Source of the DNA: Elizabethkingia occulta
GTDB taxonomy: Bacteria; Bacteroidota; Bacteroidia; Flavobacteriales; Weeksellaceae
NCBI RefSeq assembly: GCF_002023715.1
Contig: NZ_MAHX01000013.1
Location: 248,001-312,000 of the forward strand
Reading direction: 5' to 3'
DNA: 64,000 nucleotides
The notes beneath the pieces are model-generated. The model was given only the letters and a program-made list of their open reading frames with translations, ran no database searches and was not told the origin of the DNA. Below, piece by piece: positions 32,971 through 42,969 of the stretch (position 1 is the first letter of the stretch; every line of letters starts with the position of its first letter). Both the position numbers and the translations under genes were made by a program.

Positions 32971-33855
32971 ATGGTACAGACTAAAATAATAAGTGGCAGA
33001 CGTTACAAGATGGTTTTACCCATTTTCCTGTTAATAAGCAGCTTTATGTTTGCCCAATTTAACACACTTTCACCTTCACAGCCTAGGAAGCCTGAAAGCC
33101 CGAAGATGACTGAAACGGAAAAAGAGGATGAGCAGCTAAATAAAAAAAATGGAAAAAGCTTTTGGAAAAACATCTTCAATACGACAACCAAATCGGATCT
33201 GAAGAATGAACTCGATTCTTTAAAAATACTGTTGAAAGAATACAGCCACATAAACAATTCCAGAAGAGACATTCAAAGGATAAAAGATTCTTTACTTCTG
33301 GTGACTCAGCTTAGATATGAGAAAAAAAGAGAGGATTTAAAAAATCACTCCCCCGGTGCTTTATATGACTTTGTGGAAGAGCCTAAAGAACAATTATCAA
33401 AAATTGTAATGCCTCTGCGTAATACAATGAGTATCACATCTCCTTATGGAACAAGGGTACATCCTATTTTCGGTACGAAGAGAATGCATGGAGGCATTGA
33501 TTTAAAAGCTTATTATGAAAATATATATGCTGTAATGGATGGAGTTGTAACGGCCAGTGGCTGGGACCCTGGTGGCGGTGGTAACTATATTAAGATACGG
33601 CACTTTAACCGCTTTGAAACGGCTTATCTGCACTTATCGGAAGTCTATTACAAAGTCGGAGAGCCCGTGAAAGCCGGATTTATCATTGGAAAGAGTGGAA
33701 ATACCGGAAATTCTACAGGCCCACATTTACATTTTTCGGTAAAAGAATTCGGGCAAAGTATCAACCCAGCTGATTTTCTAAATGATTTAATAAAAGTCAA
33801 TAACCTTATGATAACCTATCCTAATACCAGTACAGCATTATACAAACCCTACTAA
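32971..33855 (+). CDS. M23-family peptidoglycan peptidase
   Basis: A 294-aa secreted protein. A signal peptide lies just after the start (the ATG at 33010 giving MVLPIFLLISSFMFAQ may be the true start), followed by a coiled region. The C-terminal LytM/M23 domain contains SPYGTRVHPIFGTKRMHGGI (zinc ligand H, D in GGID) and the H-x-H motif TGPHLHFSV. It would cut peptidoglycan cross-links so the transfer apparatus can cross the wall. It lies immediately downstream of the coupling protein. Confidence 0.9.
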   Translation: MVQTKIISGRRYKMVLPIFLLISSFMFAQFNTLSPSQPRKPESPKMTETEKEDEQLNKKNGKSFWKNIFNTTTKSDLKNELDSLKILLKEYSHINNSRRDIQRIKDSLLLVTQLRYEKKREDLKNHSPGALYDFVEEPKEQLSKIVMPLRNTMSITSPYGTRVHPIFGTKRMHGGIDLKAYYENIYAVMDGVVTASGWDPGGGGNYIKIRHFNRFETAYLHLSEVYYKVGEPVKAGFIIGKSGNTGNSTGPHLHFSVKEFGQSINPADFLNDLIKVNNLMITYPNTSTALYKPY

Positions 33856-33866
33856 ATAGATTAAAA

Positions 33867-34556
33867 ATGAAAAATAATAATTTACCCACAGATGAACTCA
33901 AGAAATATGGAATTATTGACCAGGACAATACATTTTCCAAAAAATTAAGTCCTGAAGATATTCAGAGGTTTTTACAAGGATATACGATCGTTGCAGACAA
34001 TGATAAAAAAAGAGCCACTTTTCAGCTCGTTGAGAATAATAGTAGGCTTAATGTCATTTTTTTAGAACGTGATAAAAATCTTTCGGAACTCCTTAAAAAC
34101 AGTGAAAAGAGAATTGAATACACTGATATAAAGGAAGTCTCAAATAAATTGCCTTTGGGGTTTCTGGGACTTGAAAAGAAGGCTTTTGTCTTTGATGAAG
34201 AAACAGATAAAGTATTTGAGTTTGATTTGATTGGACATGCTACTGAGCTTACTGCCATTATTGCAGATAAAAAGGATGCTCAGGAACTTGGTCGCTACAA
34301 AAATGAGTTATTAAAGCTTAAAGCATTTATTCAGGATAAGTTAGAACTAGGATTTCCACCTGAAATCGCAAAAGAGATTTCCCGTGATCTGAATATAGTA
34401 TCAAGAGAGATAGATATTGTTGATGGGATTTTTCAAAAACAGGAAAAATCGGATGTTCAGTTGAATGTAAACGATCCTGATCTCTACCAGGATGGTAACC
34501 GAATGAGAGAAGAACAGCAGCAGGAGAGGGATGAAAAAAGGGGTTTTAGAAGATAA
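33867..34556 (+). CDS. DUF4099-like protein, 229 aa
   Basis: A 229-aa soluble protein. The N-terminus (LPTDELKKYGIIDQDNTFSK, KLSPEDIQRFLQGY) and the following β-rich region (FQLVENNSRLNVIFLERDKN) resemble the DUF4099 family, common in Bacteroidota conjugative elements next to tra genes. The C-terminal half is helical and ends in an acidic, Gln-rich tail. The function is unknown. Confidence 0.65.
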   Translation: MKNNNLPTDELKKYGIIDQDNTFSKKLSPEDIQRFLQGYTIVADNDKKRATFQLVENNSRLNVIFLERDKNLSELLKNSEKRIEYTDIKEVSNKLPLGFLGLEKKAFVFDEETDKVFEFDLIGHATELTAIIADKKDAQELGRYKNELLKLKAFIQDKLELGFPPEIAKEISRDLNIVSREIDIVDGIFQKQEKSDVQLNVNDPDLYQDGNRMREEQQQERDEKRGFRR

Positions 34557-34612
34557 AACTCTGTTGATAAGCCTAATATATAGTAGAATCTCAAAGTAAA
34601 TAAAATTTAAGA

Positions 34613-36883
34613 ATGGATTTATTTGAAGATTATGAGCTTATTCCTGAAGAACTGAAGGCCGTATGTGATAAATGGCAGCAAAAGGCAATGTACGAGGGAC
34701 TTGACTATAATGATTGCGCCATTTTTCAGGAAGAATGCGAAGCTATCGGTTATACGTTTGATTACGGGCTGGATGCAGATCCTTTTGATTTACGTGCCAT
34801 TGATCCGAAAGAGCAAAAATTAGAAAATCTGACTATTAATAATCAAAAAAATATGGAATTGGTCAATGATTTAAGCTGGTATGATAAGAATATTACTCCG
34901 ATAACTAGAGCTTATAAAAATTTTGTAAAAGAGATGAAAAATACGTCTCCGGAACAATGGTTTAAGGATGGAGAACGGAAGTTTTCCGGTCAGGAAAAAA
35001 AGTTCATCGCTATTTATCAATTTAAGAATAAAGCTAAAATGTCTCATTCTGTAAATACTCATCCTTATTCTGTAAATGAATTAATTGGTAATAGTTTTCA
35101 GGAAAAATTCAGAAATATAACGGCAAAATATGCGGTAGAAGTTCTAAATAATTACGATGATGATAAAATCCTACAGTTTGTAGATAACAAAAGAAATACA
35201 ATAGTCAGAATAGATAATCCGTCAGATAGGCACAATTTACTTTTCGATTTATGGGCAAAAGAATTTCAGAATAGGACTGATTTAAGCTCAGGATTAGACA
35301 ATAGACAGATTGAGGAACGAATGGCTTACCATTACCACAAATACGAAAGAGTAGAGAATAACTTTAATACTGAAGTCAATCAACTCATCAAAGATTCACC
35401 TGAAAGCAGGAAAAGTACACGTGATCTTGATTGGGAAGAAAACAATCTTGGATTTGAAGATCTGTTTTTAAAAGAAGATTTTGAAGAAAATCTGGTTCCC
35501 GCATCCGGTCTTCCGCAAGGATGGATCTGGCGGGAATATGATGATGGTAGCGGTTCGTTGATAAGCCCGAGTGAAAATAGCTACTACAGCTATGATCTTC
35601 AAACTCAAGAATACAGATTACCCGATGGCAGTGGATGGAGAACTCTGAGAGATCATTATAACCATCCACAAACATTATTCGACTTTAGAATATTTGCGGA
35701 ACAGAACTTAAAAGAAAAGGCGGCAAAAAATGATCTTTCCCCGAAACTTTCAGTAGAGGAAAAAAAAGATCTGCTCAACTACAGAACCTTTATGAAAGAA
35801 AATGAATTCATACTTGAAAAATTACAGATTACTGAGAATCAAAGAGCAGCTTATGCGCAAAAAACTGAATTTGGAACAACAGACGATGATTATTCTTTGA
35901 CAAAGCAACAATTGGATCAAATACCTGATGTTCTTGATGGACACCAACTATCGAAGAATGATAAATACGCATTAGTTTTTGGCTTATTGGAAAAGCAGGA
36001 GTACGGCGAATCTTATGAATTATTAGGAAATGGCGAAATTTTAAAAAACTATCTAAACGAAGATAACTTGCCTTCCTTTAAAATATTAACAATAAATGAT
36101 ATAAAGTTTAACAACCCAAATTCTAACATTATGGAAACAACAAAAGAATTTAATCAGGTACAATACCTAAAAGACCAGATGAAATATCTTGGTTTTGGAG
36201 AAGATGAAAAGCTTCACAAAGATTTGGAAAAAGGAATTAAATTAAAGAAAAATGAATTTGAAATTAAAGCTTCTTCCGATAAAACTTTGCCCGGAAATAA
36301 GGTAGATTTTATTTTGAAATTCAATAAAACTGAAAGTGGTGGTGTTTTCCTTAATTCTTATCACGCAAAATTAGCAAATGATAAAAATGAAGAGATATCC
36401 CATAATTTTCCGGTAAACCGTGAAAATACTTTTACGGCTAAAGAGGCTGTAAACCTTCTGGAAGGGCGCAGTGTGAAAATAGAGTTTCTTAATCCCAAGA
36501 CTGATCAAAAGGAGCCTGCCTTTGTGAGATTCGATTTTAGTGAACCCAAAACTGAAAAAGGAAATTACAAATTCCAGAATTTTTATAAAAACTATGGTAT
36601 TGATACTGCTGAGATTGTCGAAAAATCCAACTTGATATTTGATAAGCCGGAGTATAAAGACAGCACAATCAAATCTCTGGAAAAAGGGAATATAGTAAAA
36701 GTAAAGATAAAAGAGAATGATCAGGTGGTTGAAGCAAAAGCGGTTTTAAACGCACAATACAAGAATTTGAACCTTTATGATCAGGATATGACCAGGATCA
36801 ATACCAATAAACCTTTGCAGGGGATGGAGGATGAGAGAGGACATGATAAGGCCAATGTAAAGGAGCAAAGCATTAAACGATAA
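34613..36883 (+). CDS. Large conjugative-element protein with possible fused C-terminal unit, 756 aa
   Basis: The N-terminus (YELIPEELKAVCDKWQQKAM, ECEAIGYTFDYGLDADPFDL) is characteristic of DUF-type proteins of Bacteroidota conjugative elements. Residues ~300-345 form a WW-like β segment (GWIWREYDDGSGSLISP). The C-terminal ~250 residues begin METTKEFNQVQYLKDQMKYL at an internal ATG near 36131 and look like an independent protein, ending in NTNKPLQ-type family features. The preceding sequence (INDIKFNNPNSNI) reads like an intergenic leader. Hence this may be two units joined in frame or one long protein. Function unknown. Confidence 0.7.
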   Translation: MDLFEDYELIPEELKAVCDKWQQKAMYEGLDYNDCAIFQEECEAIGYTFDYGLDADPFDLRAIDPKEQKLENLTINNQKNMELVNDLSWYDKNITPITRAYKNFVKEMKNTSPEQWFKDGERKFSGQEKKFIAIYQFKNKAKMSHSVNTHPYSVNELIGNSFQEKFRNITAKYAVEVLNNYDDDKILQFVDNKRNTIVRIDNPSDRHNLLFDLWAKEFQNRTDLSSGLDNRQIEERMAYHYHKYERVENNFNTEVNQLIKDSPESRKSTRDLDWEENNLGFEDLFLKEDFEENLVPASGLPQGWIWREYDDGSGSLISPSENSYYSYDLQTQEYRLPDGSGWRTLRDHYNHPQTLFDFRIFAEQNLKEKAAKNDLSPKLSVEEKKDLLNYRTFMKENEFILEKLQITENQRAAYAQKTEFGTTDDDYSLTKQQLDQIPDVLDGHQLSKNDKYALVFGLLEKQEYGESYELLGNGEILKNYLNEDNLPSFKILTINDIKFNNPNSNIMETTKEFNQVQYLKDQMKYLGFGEDEKLHKDLEKGIKLKKNEFEIKASSDKTLPGNKVDFILKFNKTESGGVFLNSYHAKLANDKNEEISHNFPVNRENTFTAKEAVNLLEGRSVKIEFLNPKTDQKEPAFVRFDFSEPKTEKGNYKFQNFYKNYGIDTAEIVEKSNLIFDKPEYKDSTIKSLEKGNIVKVKIKENDQVVEAKAVLNAQYKNLNLYDQDMTRINTNKPLQGMEDERGHDKANVKEQSIKR

Positions 36884-36904
36884 AATTATACCTGTCCATT
36901 ATTT

Positions 36905-36940
36905 TAAAGCGGTAAGTCTAATGGTGATTTACCGCTTTTT
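36905..36940 (+). terminator. Rho-independent terminator
   Basis: AAAGCGGTAA (36906-36915) pairs with TTTACCGCTTT (36928-36938), followed by TTTAAAAA. It ends the transcript of the 756-aa gene and separates the transfer region from the lipoprotein/helicase pair. Confidence 0.8.
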
Positions 36941-36954
36941 AAAAATTTAATAAT

Positions 36955-37635
36955 ATGAAGATAAATTTAATATTGGTGTACCTGGTTTTTCTTTTTACCA
37001 ATAGTTCATGCCATAAAGAAATCAAATCTGATAAAGGCGGAATTGATGTTATTTCAAACGTTTATTTTGATGCATCCAAGGGACTCAATAAGATGCAGAG
37101 TTTTCATGTATCAAGAATAAATTATTCTCATGATCAGCTGATAGAGCTGGTTCCGGATCTTTCCTTTCCTGAGATTAATAAGCAGTGCTATTACATGAAG
37201 GATTCTTTATGCTATCCAATAGATTTGTCCGAGCGTAATATTATCCTTTCGGATATTTCTACGAGGCAGCAACCTTTACTAGTTTGGGAAAAGAAAGAGG
37301 GAGCTGTGTTTTCAAAAGAATGGATTTCCAACTACAGGAACAGAAAAAACCTTTCTGATACCGTTTTATTTCATAAAAAATATAAACGTTTTGAGATTAA
37401 TTCTCCGTGGACTTATACGAGATTCTATATCTATCCCACAGATACTATTTTACCTTATTCACTGTATAAGCATGCAGAAAAGGATTATAAAGGGAGGTTA
37501 GAGCGTATAGATTCTTACAGTAAAAAGGATGATCTGTTTGTGACCTTACAGTTACTACCCAGAAAGAACTGGGACGATGTTGCCAAAGATATTTTTGAAT
37601 TTAATCATTTTGTAAAAATCCGGAAAAGTGAGTGA
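36955..37635 (+). CDS. Lipoprotein, 226 aa
   Basis: The N-terminus (MKINLILVYLVFLFTNSSC) is a lipoprotein signal with lipobox NSSC. The mature part is β-rich and tyrosine-rich (NSPWTYTRFYIYPTDTILPY) with no recognised family. The gene follows a terminator and overlaps the next gene by 8 bases (GTGAGTGA), so it is translationally coupled to the large helicase. An outer-membrane role in entry exclusion or mating is possible but not shown. Confidence 0.7.
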   Translation: MKINLILVYLVFLFTNSSCHKEIKSDKGGIDVISNVYFDASKGLNKMQSFHVSRINYSHDQLIELVPDLSFPEINKQCYYMKDSLCYPIDLSERNIILSDISTRQQPLLVWEKKEGAVFSKEWISNYRNRKNLSDTVLFHKKYKRFEINSPWTYTRFYIYPTDTILPYSLYKHAEKDYKGRLERIDSYSKKDDLFVTLQLLPRKNWDDVAKDIFEFNHFVKIRKSE

Positions 37636-40600
37636 AAATCAGCTAGTATATAAAGAAGATGAGATTTCAGTAATAGAAGGGAGTAAGAATGAAATGGTTG
37701 TTTTTAGCAGCAGCAAGGACAGACTTTCATTTTTAGAGCTTCTGAAATTAAATAATCAGATTAACAACAGAACACTTGTTGCGATTCATTCTGGTATAAA
37801 TACCAAAAAGCTTATTAACAGGTATCAGAATTATGAGGGCAAAATATTTCTTTGTCTTAATGGAGACCGTGAGGGAAATATTATAACACTCAAAATCCTT
37901 AGAGAGCTGAATGATAAAAATATCAAGGATATCCGTCCACTATATGGCATATCAGAAACCGGGAATGAAAATCTCAGTGAATATTTAGAAAACAAAGTAG
38001 GTCTTCAAAATAAAAATATTACTTTAGTCGAACCAAAAACCTCAGAAGATGCAAACGATAATATTAAACGAAACGGAATTTCCAACGCTCAGCACGTGGG
38101 AACCGAATTTTCTGAACGAGATTCTGGAAAATCTCTCCAAAGAAGCCAATCCGAGCAAAACGGAAATAACCAAGGAGGACAAGATATGGGCAGCAACCAT
38201 GCTGGAAATGGACTTGCAGGCACAAGGCGGAGCGATCTGGGAAACAGAGAAAGAGGAAGATCCAATGGTGGAGCACAATCGCAGCATGATGAAGAAAATG
38301 AAGGAAGAAAATATTCCGTGGGCGGAATCATATCCGGGAGAACTTTATCCGACAGATCAGGATCAGAATTAAATACATCCCATAAAAATAATGAGGATGT
38401 AGAGATTCTTATTTCAAAATATAAAGGGCAGAAAGTTAATAATGAGCAAGTTGCAGAAATTGTTTCTGCAACTTGCTTTGTTTCAAGGGACAGCAAAATC
38501 ATTCTAAAAGAAAATCTTAATCTTACAAATGATCTGAAAGATTTCTGTGGACAGTTCAAAAGTGGCGGTACAGCAAAAGAGGGTAGGGGGATATTAGATG
38601 AATACTACACCGATTCAAAGATTGTAGATGCTATCCGCAATTTAATCAAAGATCAGTTTAAAAACCGACAGGAAATTTTGGTATTAGAGCCTAGTGTAGG
38701 AACAGGAAACTTTCTCTATGCTGCAAAAGAGCTGGGAGTAAAGACAAATGTTACAGCCTTTGAAATCAACGAAACTACAGCAAAAATTGCAAAAGTTTTT
38801 CATCCTGAAGCTGATATTCATCTCCGTTCCTTTGAAACCGAATTTATTGATGAAAAGGGTAATAAAAAGGAATTCTCTGAAAAATATGATTTGGTTATTG
38901 GTAATCCACCCTACGGGGAACATCGGGGACTTTACAAAGGCTTGGGGGAAGAACCCAAAATCTCAAAATATGAGGATTACTTTGTCAAACGCTCTTTAGA
39001 TTCTTTAAAAGCAGATGGCATTTTGGCAATGGTACTCCCATCGGGTTGGCTAAACAGGCAAAGCCAGTTAAAAAATGCTCAATTAATAGAAGGCTTTCGT
39101 TTACCTAGTGGAGTTTTTGCCGGAACTGGTATTGGTACGGATATTATTATTCTAAAAAAGGATTCGCAGAAAATTTCCAGAGATATTTCCGATTATTTTG
39201 AAATTAATCCTGAAAAAATTCTAGGCGAAACCCGTGAAAAAACCAATCGTTTTGGGCGAAAAGAAAACTATGTTCATGGAAATTTAGAGGATGCTTTATT
39301 AAAAATAGAACGGCAAAGGGGCAAAAAGGAAGTTGAAAGAATCGGGAATCTTTTTGAAGATTTATTTCTGGAAGCTGAAGAACCTAAGATCATCTTAAAA
39401 AATAAGGATTCGGTGGCTCAAACGGAAAAAATTATAGCTAGTGAACCTGCTGCTGTAGATCTTACTGAAGTACAAGAAAAGGTTGAACAGGTACTTTCAG
39501 TACTTGGTGCTATAAAATTCAAATCTCCAGCTGTCGTAAAGGAGATTGATAAGTACGCGAAAATTCAATCTCAAATTGCGAGTGAACCAAAGAAATTTGA
39601 TCAAAACCGAACTAATGAAATTCTTCAAAAATCGGATAAGATTCTTCAGTCCCAAAATGAAAAGAATACTGAATATAGAATTCAGACTAAACCAGAGATT
39701 AAAAAAGGAATTTTAAAATATCAATTTTTTAAATGTGATGATATTGTAAATACATCGCTTCAAAATAGCTTGGAGCTTTCTAATGCAGAGATTGAGGCTT
39801 TTAGAGATACAAATTATGAAGGAGTTTTAAATAAGAATGGTAAGCACAAGGAATACGCTAATTTTATTGATGGAAAATGGGTGCATGATTTTTATTATGT
39901 TGAAGGTAATATTTATAAAAAATTAGAGCAATTAGAAATTGATTTTAAAGCTTCTTTTTCGGAAGGATATTCTGAAGCTCAATATTCAAAACAAAAGGCA
40001 CTCTTAGAAAGTGTTTTGCCTAAGCCAAAGTTATTGGATGAGATTTTTATTAGTCCCAATCACGAATTTATACATCAATTTGGGTTAGGTTATGTAGAGA
40101 AAGACCAGTGGAATTCCAGTACAAGACAAACAGAAAAGGCTATGGTATCATACAATCTTGCTGAAAAGTTTACAGATTTTGTTGGAACATTATCCAGTGA
40201 TGCTTTTGCTGGTTCCTCAGCATGGGAAGTAAGAAGTTTTGTAGATAATGAAACTGTTACGGGAAGTGATAGAGAAAGAAATGCTCTTGTCCGAGAAAGG
40301 AGGAAGGCAGCAGCCAATGATTTATTTTATAAATTTTTAAGGCAAGAATTATCAGATGAGCTAAAGGAACGCTTTGTAAAAGACTTCAACCGAAATTATA
40401 ATAATATCCATGTTCCGGATTATTCAAAATTTCCATTATTTTCTAAGATTCATCGTAATTTTAAAGGAAAGGAGTTAAGATTAACCGAGGTTCAAAAAGC
40501 AGGAATCGGAAGACAGACCACAAAAGGTGTTGGATTATTGGCGCATGAGGTTGGATTTGGGAAGACTTTATCCGGAATTCTCTCCATGCATGAAGCAATG

Positions 40601-42787
40601 GAACGTGGAAACGCAAAAAGGCCTTTAATTGTTGTTCCTAACGATAGTATTCTGAAGCAATGGGTGGAAACTATTTTTGAAACGATTCCAAATGCCAAAG
40701 TGAATGTATTAGGAAATCTTGGTAAAGATTATGATCTATCAAAATTTGATAACATAGACGGAGAGATTACCATAGTTACTTATGAAGGTTTTAATAATAT
40801 CGGATTTTCCGAAAATATTACCCAGGAGTTAGCTTCCAAATTTTCTTATATATCAGAAAGTGAACTGAAAAGTGTAAACTCTATCAGCGAAAGGGATCAG
40901 CAAATTGAATTACAGAAAGAGATGGAAATCGAAGGAAAGATGAAGCGAGGTAAAATCTATGATTGGGAAGATTTTGGATTTGATCATCTTACTTATGATG
41001 AAGTACATAATGCCAATCATATTGTAGGAAAGGTTAGAATTGAAGACCGTGGGTTTGCTTCAGATTTTAGAAGCCAAAACCAGCAGACTTCCAAACTGGG
41101 AATCAATACCTGGATGAGTGCACAGTATATTCAGGATAAAAATAATGGGAGAAATATAACCCTATTATCCGCTACACCTTTTACCAATAAGCCTTTGGAG
41201 TATTATTCGATTCTATCTCTGATTGCTAATAAACGTTTGGAAGAGTCTGGCTACTTCAATGTCAATACATTTTTTGAAACCTTTATGGAGGCTGATAACG
41301 ATATGGAAATCGATGCCAAAGGTGATGTGAAATTTAAGGCTAATGTCCGAAGGTTTAAGAATAATTCTCTTTTCCAACAATTGCTTTCTGAATTCATTGA
41401 TATTAAAGGAGAAGAGGATAATTCTGAATTGAAGAGACCCAATAAAATCAACAAAGAATATAAAATTGAACAAAATGATCTGACAAAAGAGCAATATGAT
41501 TTACTTAATGAAAGTTTTAGTGAAACGCAGAAAGGAGCAATTCTAACCCATATTCTTAATGCCAGATTGATTGCCATATCACCATATTTGTCGATTTATT
41601 ATGATGGGGAAGTACCTTCTATACAGGAATTCATAGAAAATTCTCCAAAGTTAAAACAGACTATGGAGCTGATTCGACAGAATAAAAAAGACATTCCGGA
41701 CTTAGGGCAAATTATTTATTCTGAATTGGCAGTTGCAGAGTTTCCAAAGCTGAAAGAATATCTTGTTAATGAAATTGGCTATAAACCGGAAGAAATTGGA
41801 ATTATCACCGGAGCCACGAGTAAGCCTAATAGGCTAAAGATTCAAGATGAATTCAACTCCGGGAAAATAAAAGTAATCATTGGAAGTGAAGCCATTCAAG
41901 AGGGAATGAATCTTCAGGAAAATACAACTGATGTATATCTCTTGTCTTTACCTTATAATTTTACTGCTTTACGACAAGTTGAAGGGCGGGCATGGAGGCA
42001 AGGAAATAAAAACGAAAATGTGAGAATCAATTTTATGCTGACAAATGATAGTATTGATGTTTTTATGCTTCAGAAACTGCAATCCAAACAAGCCCGTTAT
42101 CTGGAAGCAATGAAGAAAGGAGCTGATGTCCTGGATATTTCCGATATAAGTACGCAGGAATTAAAAACTGCTATTATTACCAATCCGGAAACAAGGGCTA
42201 ATATTGAGATTGAGCTTATGAAAAAGCGAATTGAAAATGAAAAAGATAGGTTCAATGCTGATAGAGCCTTTGTATTAAGAAAATATGAGGATTTTATCAA
42301 AGTTCAAGAAGAGGTGACCAAAGCAGAACATAATTATAATAGAATTTTAGGATACTCTAAAGAAGAAAAAGATGGAGAGTATTGGAAAAATCAACTTTCC
42401 TCTTATCAGAAAACAATTGATCTTACAAAATTAGAAGTTCAGAAAACAATCCAAAATTTAGCTGAAAAAGGAGTGAATGTTACAGAAATTGAGAATCAGT
42501 CAAAAACTACAGAAGAAAAAATTACTGAGTTGGATAAGAGATTGGAAGAACTTCCTGAAATAAAAGACAAATTAGTAGAGCAATATCAAAAAGAAAAAGA
42601 AGAAAGTTTAAAAAGGAACAAAAACGTGGATTTGATTAAGGAGAGATCTGTTGAAAATAGGATTTTATATAAAAATTCAGTAAAATCTATTGATAATGCG
42701 GAATTCAAAAATAAAGTAAATATAATATCGGATCAGGAAAAAAATATCAGTGTAGATAATGTAGTGGCAGTAATGAGAAGAAGATAA
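37628..42787 (+). CDS. Toprim/methylase/SF2 helicase fusion protein, 1719 aa
   Basis: A very large protein with a GTG start. Residues ~1-130 form a Toprim-like domain (IFLCLNGDREGNIITLKIL). A Gly/Asn/Ser-rich linker follows (~140-260). Residues ~300-520 form an N6-adenine methyltransferase-like domain (VLEPSVGTGNFLYAAKELGV; NPPYGEHRG is the catalytic N-P-P-Y). The C-terminal half is an SF2/SNF2-type helicase: HEVGFGKTLSG (Walker A, ~973), DEVH at ~1124, SATPF at ~1181, and QVEGRAWRQGN (motif VI, ~1451). This architecture is widespread in Bacteroidota conjugative elements, where it may protect incoming DNA; its mechanism is not established. Confidence 0.85.
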   Translation: MSENQLVYKEDEISVIEGSKNEMVVFSSSKDRLSFLELLKLNNQINNRTLVAIHSGINTKKLINRYQNYEGKIFLCLNGDREGNIITLKILRELNDKNIKDIRPLYGISETGNENLSEYLENKVGLQNKNITLVEPKTSEDANDNIKRNGISNAQHVGTEFSERDSGKSLQRSQSEQNGNNQGGQDMGSNHAGNGLAGTRRSDLGNRERGRSNGGAQSQHDEENEGRKYSVGGIISGRTLSDRSGSELNTSHKNNEDVEILISKYKGQKVNNEQVAEIVSATCFVSRDSKIILKENLNLTNDLKDFCGQFKSGGTAKEGRGILDEYYTDSKIVDAIRNLIKDQFKNRQEILVLEPSVGTGNFLYAAKELGVKTNVTAFEINETTAKIAKVFHPEADIHLRSFETEFIDEKGNKKEFSEKYDLVIGNPPYGEHRGLYKGLGEEPKISKYEDYFVKRSLDSLKADGILAMVLPSGWLNRQSQLKNAQLIEGFRLPSGVFAGTGIGTDIIILKKDSQKISRDISDYFEINPEKILGETREKTNRFGRKENYVHGNLEDALLKIERQRGKKEVERIGNLFEDLFLEAEEPKIILKNKDSVAQTEKIIASEPAAVDLTEVQEKVEQVLSVLGAIKFKSPAVVKEIDKYAKIQSQIASEPKKFDQNRTNEILQKSDKILQSQNEKNTEYRIQTKPEIKKGILKYQFFKCDDIVNTSLQNSLELSNAEIEAFRDTNYEGVLNKNGKHKEYANFIDGKWVHDFYYVEGNIYKKLEQLEIDFKASFSEGYSEAQYSKQKALLESVLPKPKLLDEIFISPNHEFIHQFGLGYVEKDQWNSSTRQTEKAMVSYNLAEKFTDFVGTLSSDAFAGSSAWEVRSFVDNETVTGSDRERNALVRERRKAAANDLFYKFLRQELSDELKERFVKDFNRNYNNIHVPDYSKFPLFSKIHRNFKGKELRLTEVQKAGIGRQTTKGVGLLAHEVGFGKTLSGILSMHEAMERGNAKRPLIVVPNDSILKQWVETIFETIPNAKVNVLGNLGKDYDLSKFDNIDGEITIVTYEGFNNIGFSENITQELASKFSYISESELKSVNSISERDQQIELQKEMEIEGKMKRGKIYDWEDFGFDHLTYDEVHNANHIVGKVRIEDRGFASDFRSQNQQTSKLGINTWMSAQYIQDKNNGRNITLLSATPFTNKPLEYYSILSLIANKRLEESGYFNVNTFFETFMEADNDMEIDAKGDVKFKANVRRFKNNSLFQQLLSEFIDIKGEEDNSELKRPNKINKEYKIEQNDLTKEQYDLLNESFSETQKGAILTHILNARLIAISPYLSIYYDGEVPSIQEFIENSPKLKQTMELIRQNKKDIPDLGQIIYSELAVAEFPKLKEYLVNEIGYKPEEIGIITGATSKPNRLKIQDEFNSGKIKVIIGSEAIQEGMNLQENTTDVYLLSLPYNFTALRQVEGRAWRQGNKNENVRINFMLTNDSIDVFMLQKLQSKQARYLEAMKKGADVLDISDISTQELKTAIITNPETRANIEIELMKKRIENEKDRFNADRAFVLRKYEDFIKVQEEVTKAEHNYNRILGYSKEEKDGEYWKNQLSSYQKTIDLTKLEVQKTIQNLAEKGVNVTEIENQSKTTEEKITELDKRLEELPEIKDKLVEQYQKEKEESLKRNKNVDLIKERSVENRILYKNSVKSIDNAEFKNKVNIISDQEKNISVDNVVAVMRRR

Positions 42788-42969
42788 TTGGTATTTCTTA
42801 TTTTTAATGAACAACTCCTATTGATAATTAGAATATAAAAACACTCATGAAATTTATTTAAAGCGTTTTTGTGTATTTGTTATTTAATTATAATATTATC
42901 AAACTACGCAAAAAGAATGCGCAATAAGTTGTTTATTTTGTATTATGAAAATAGGAACCTAACCAATTA

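Noticed and set aside
38042-38559. Minus-strand frames opposite the helicase linker
   Set aside because: They mirror the low-complexity segment and give Ser/Cys/Pro-rich products without domain features.
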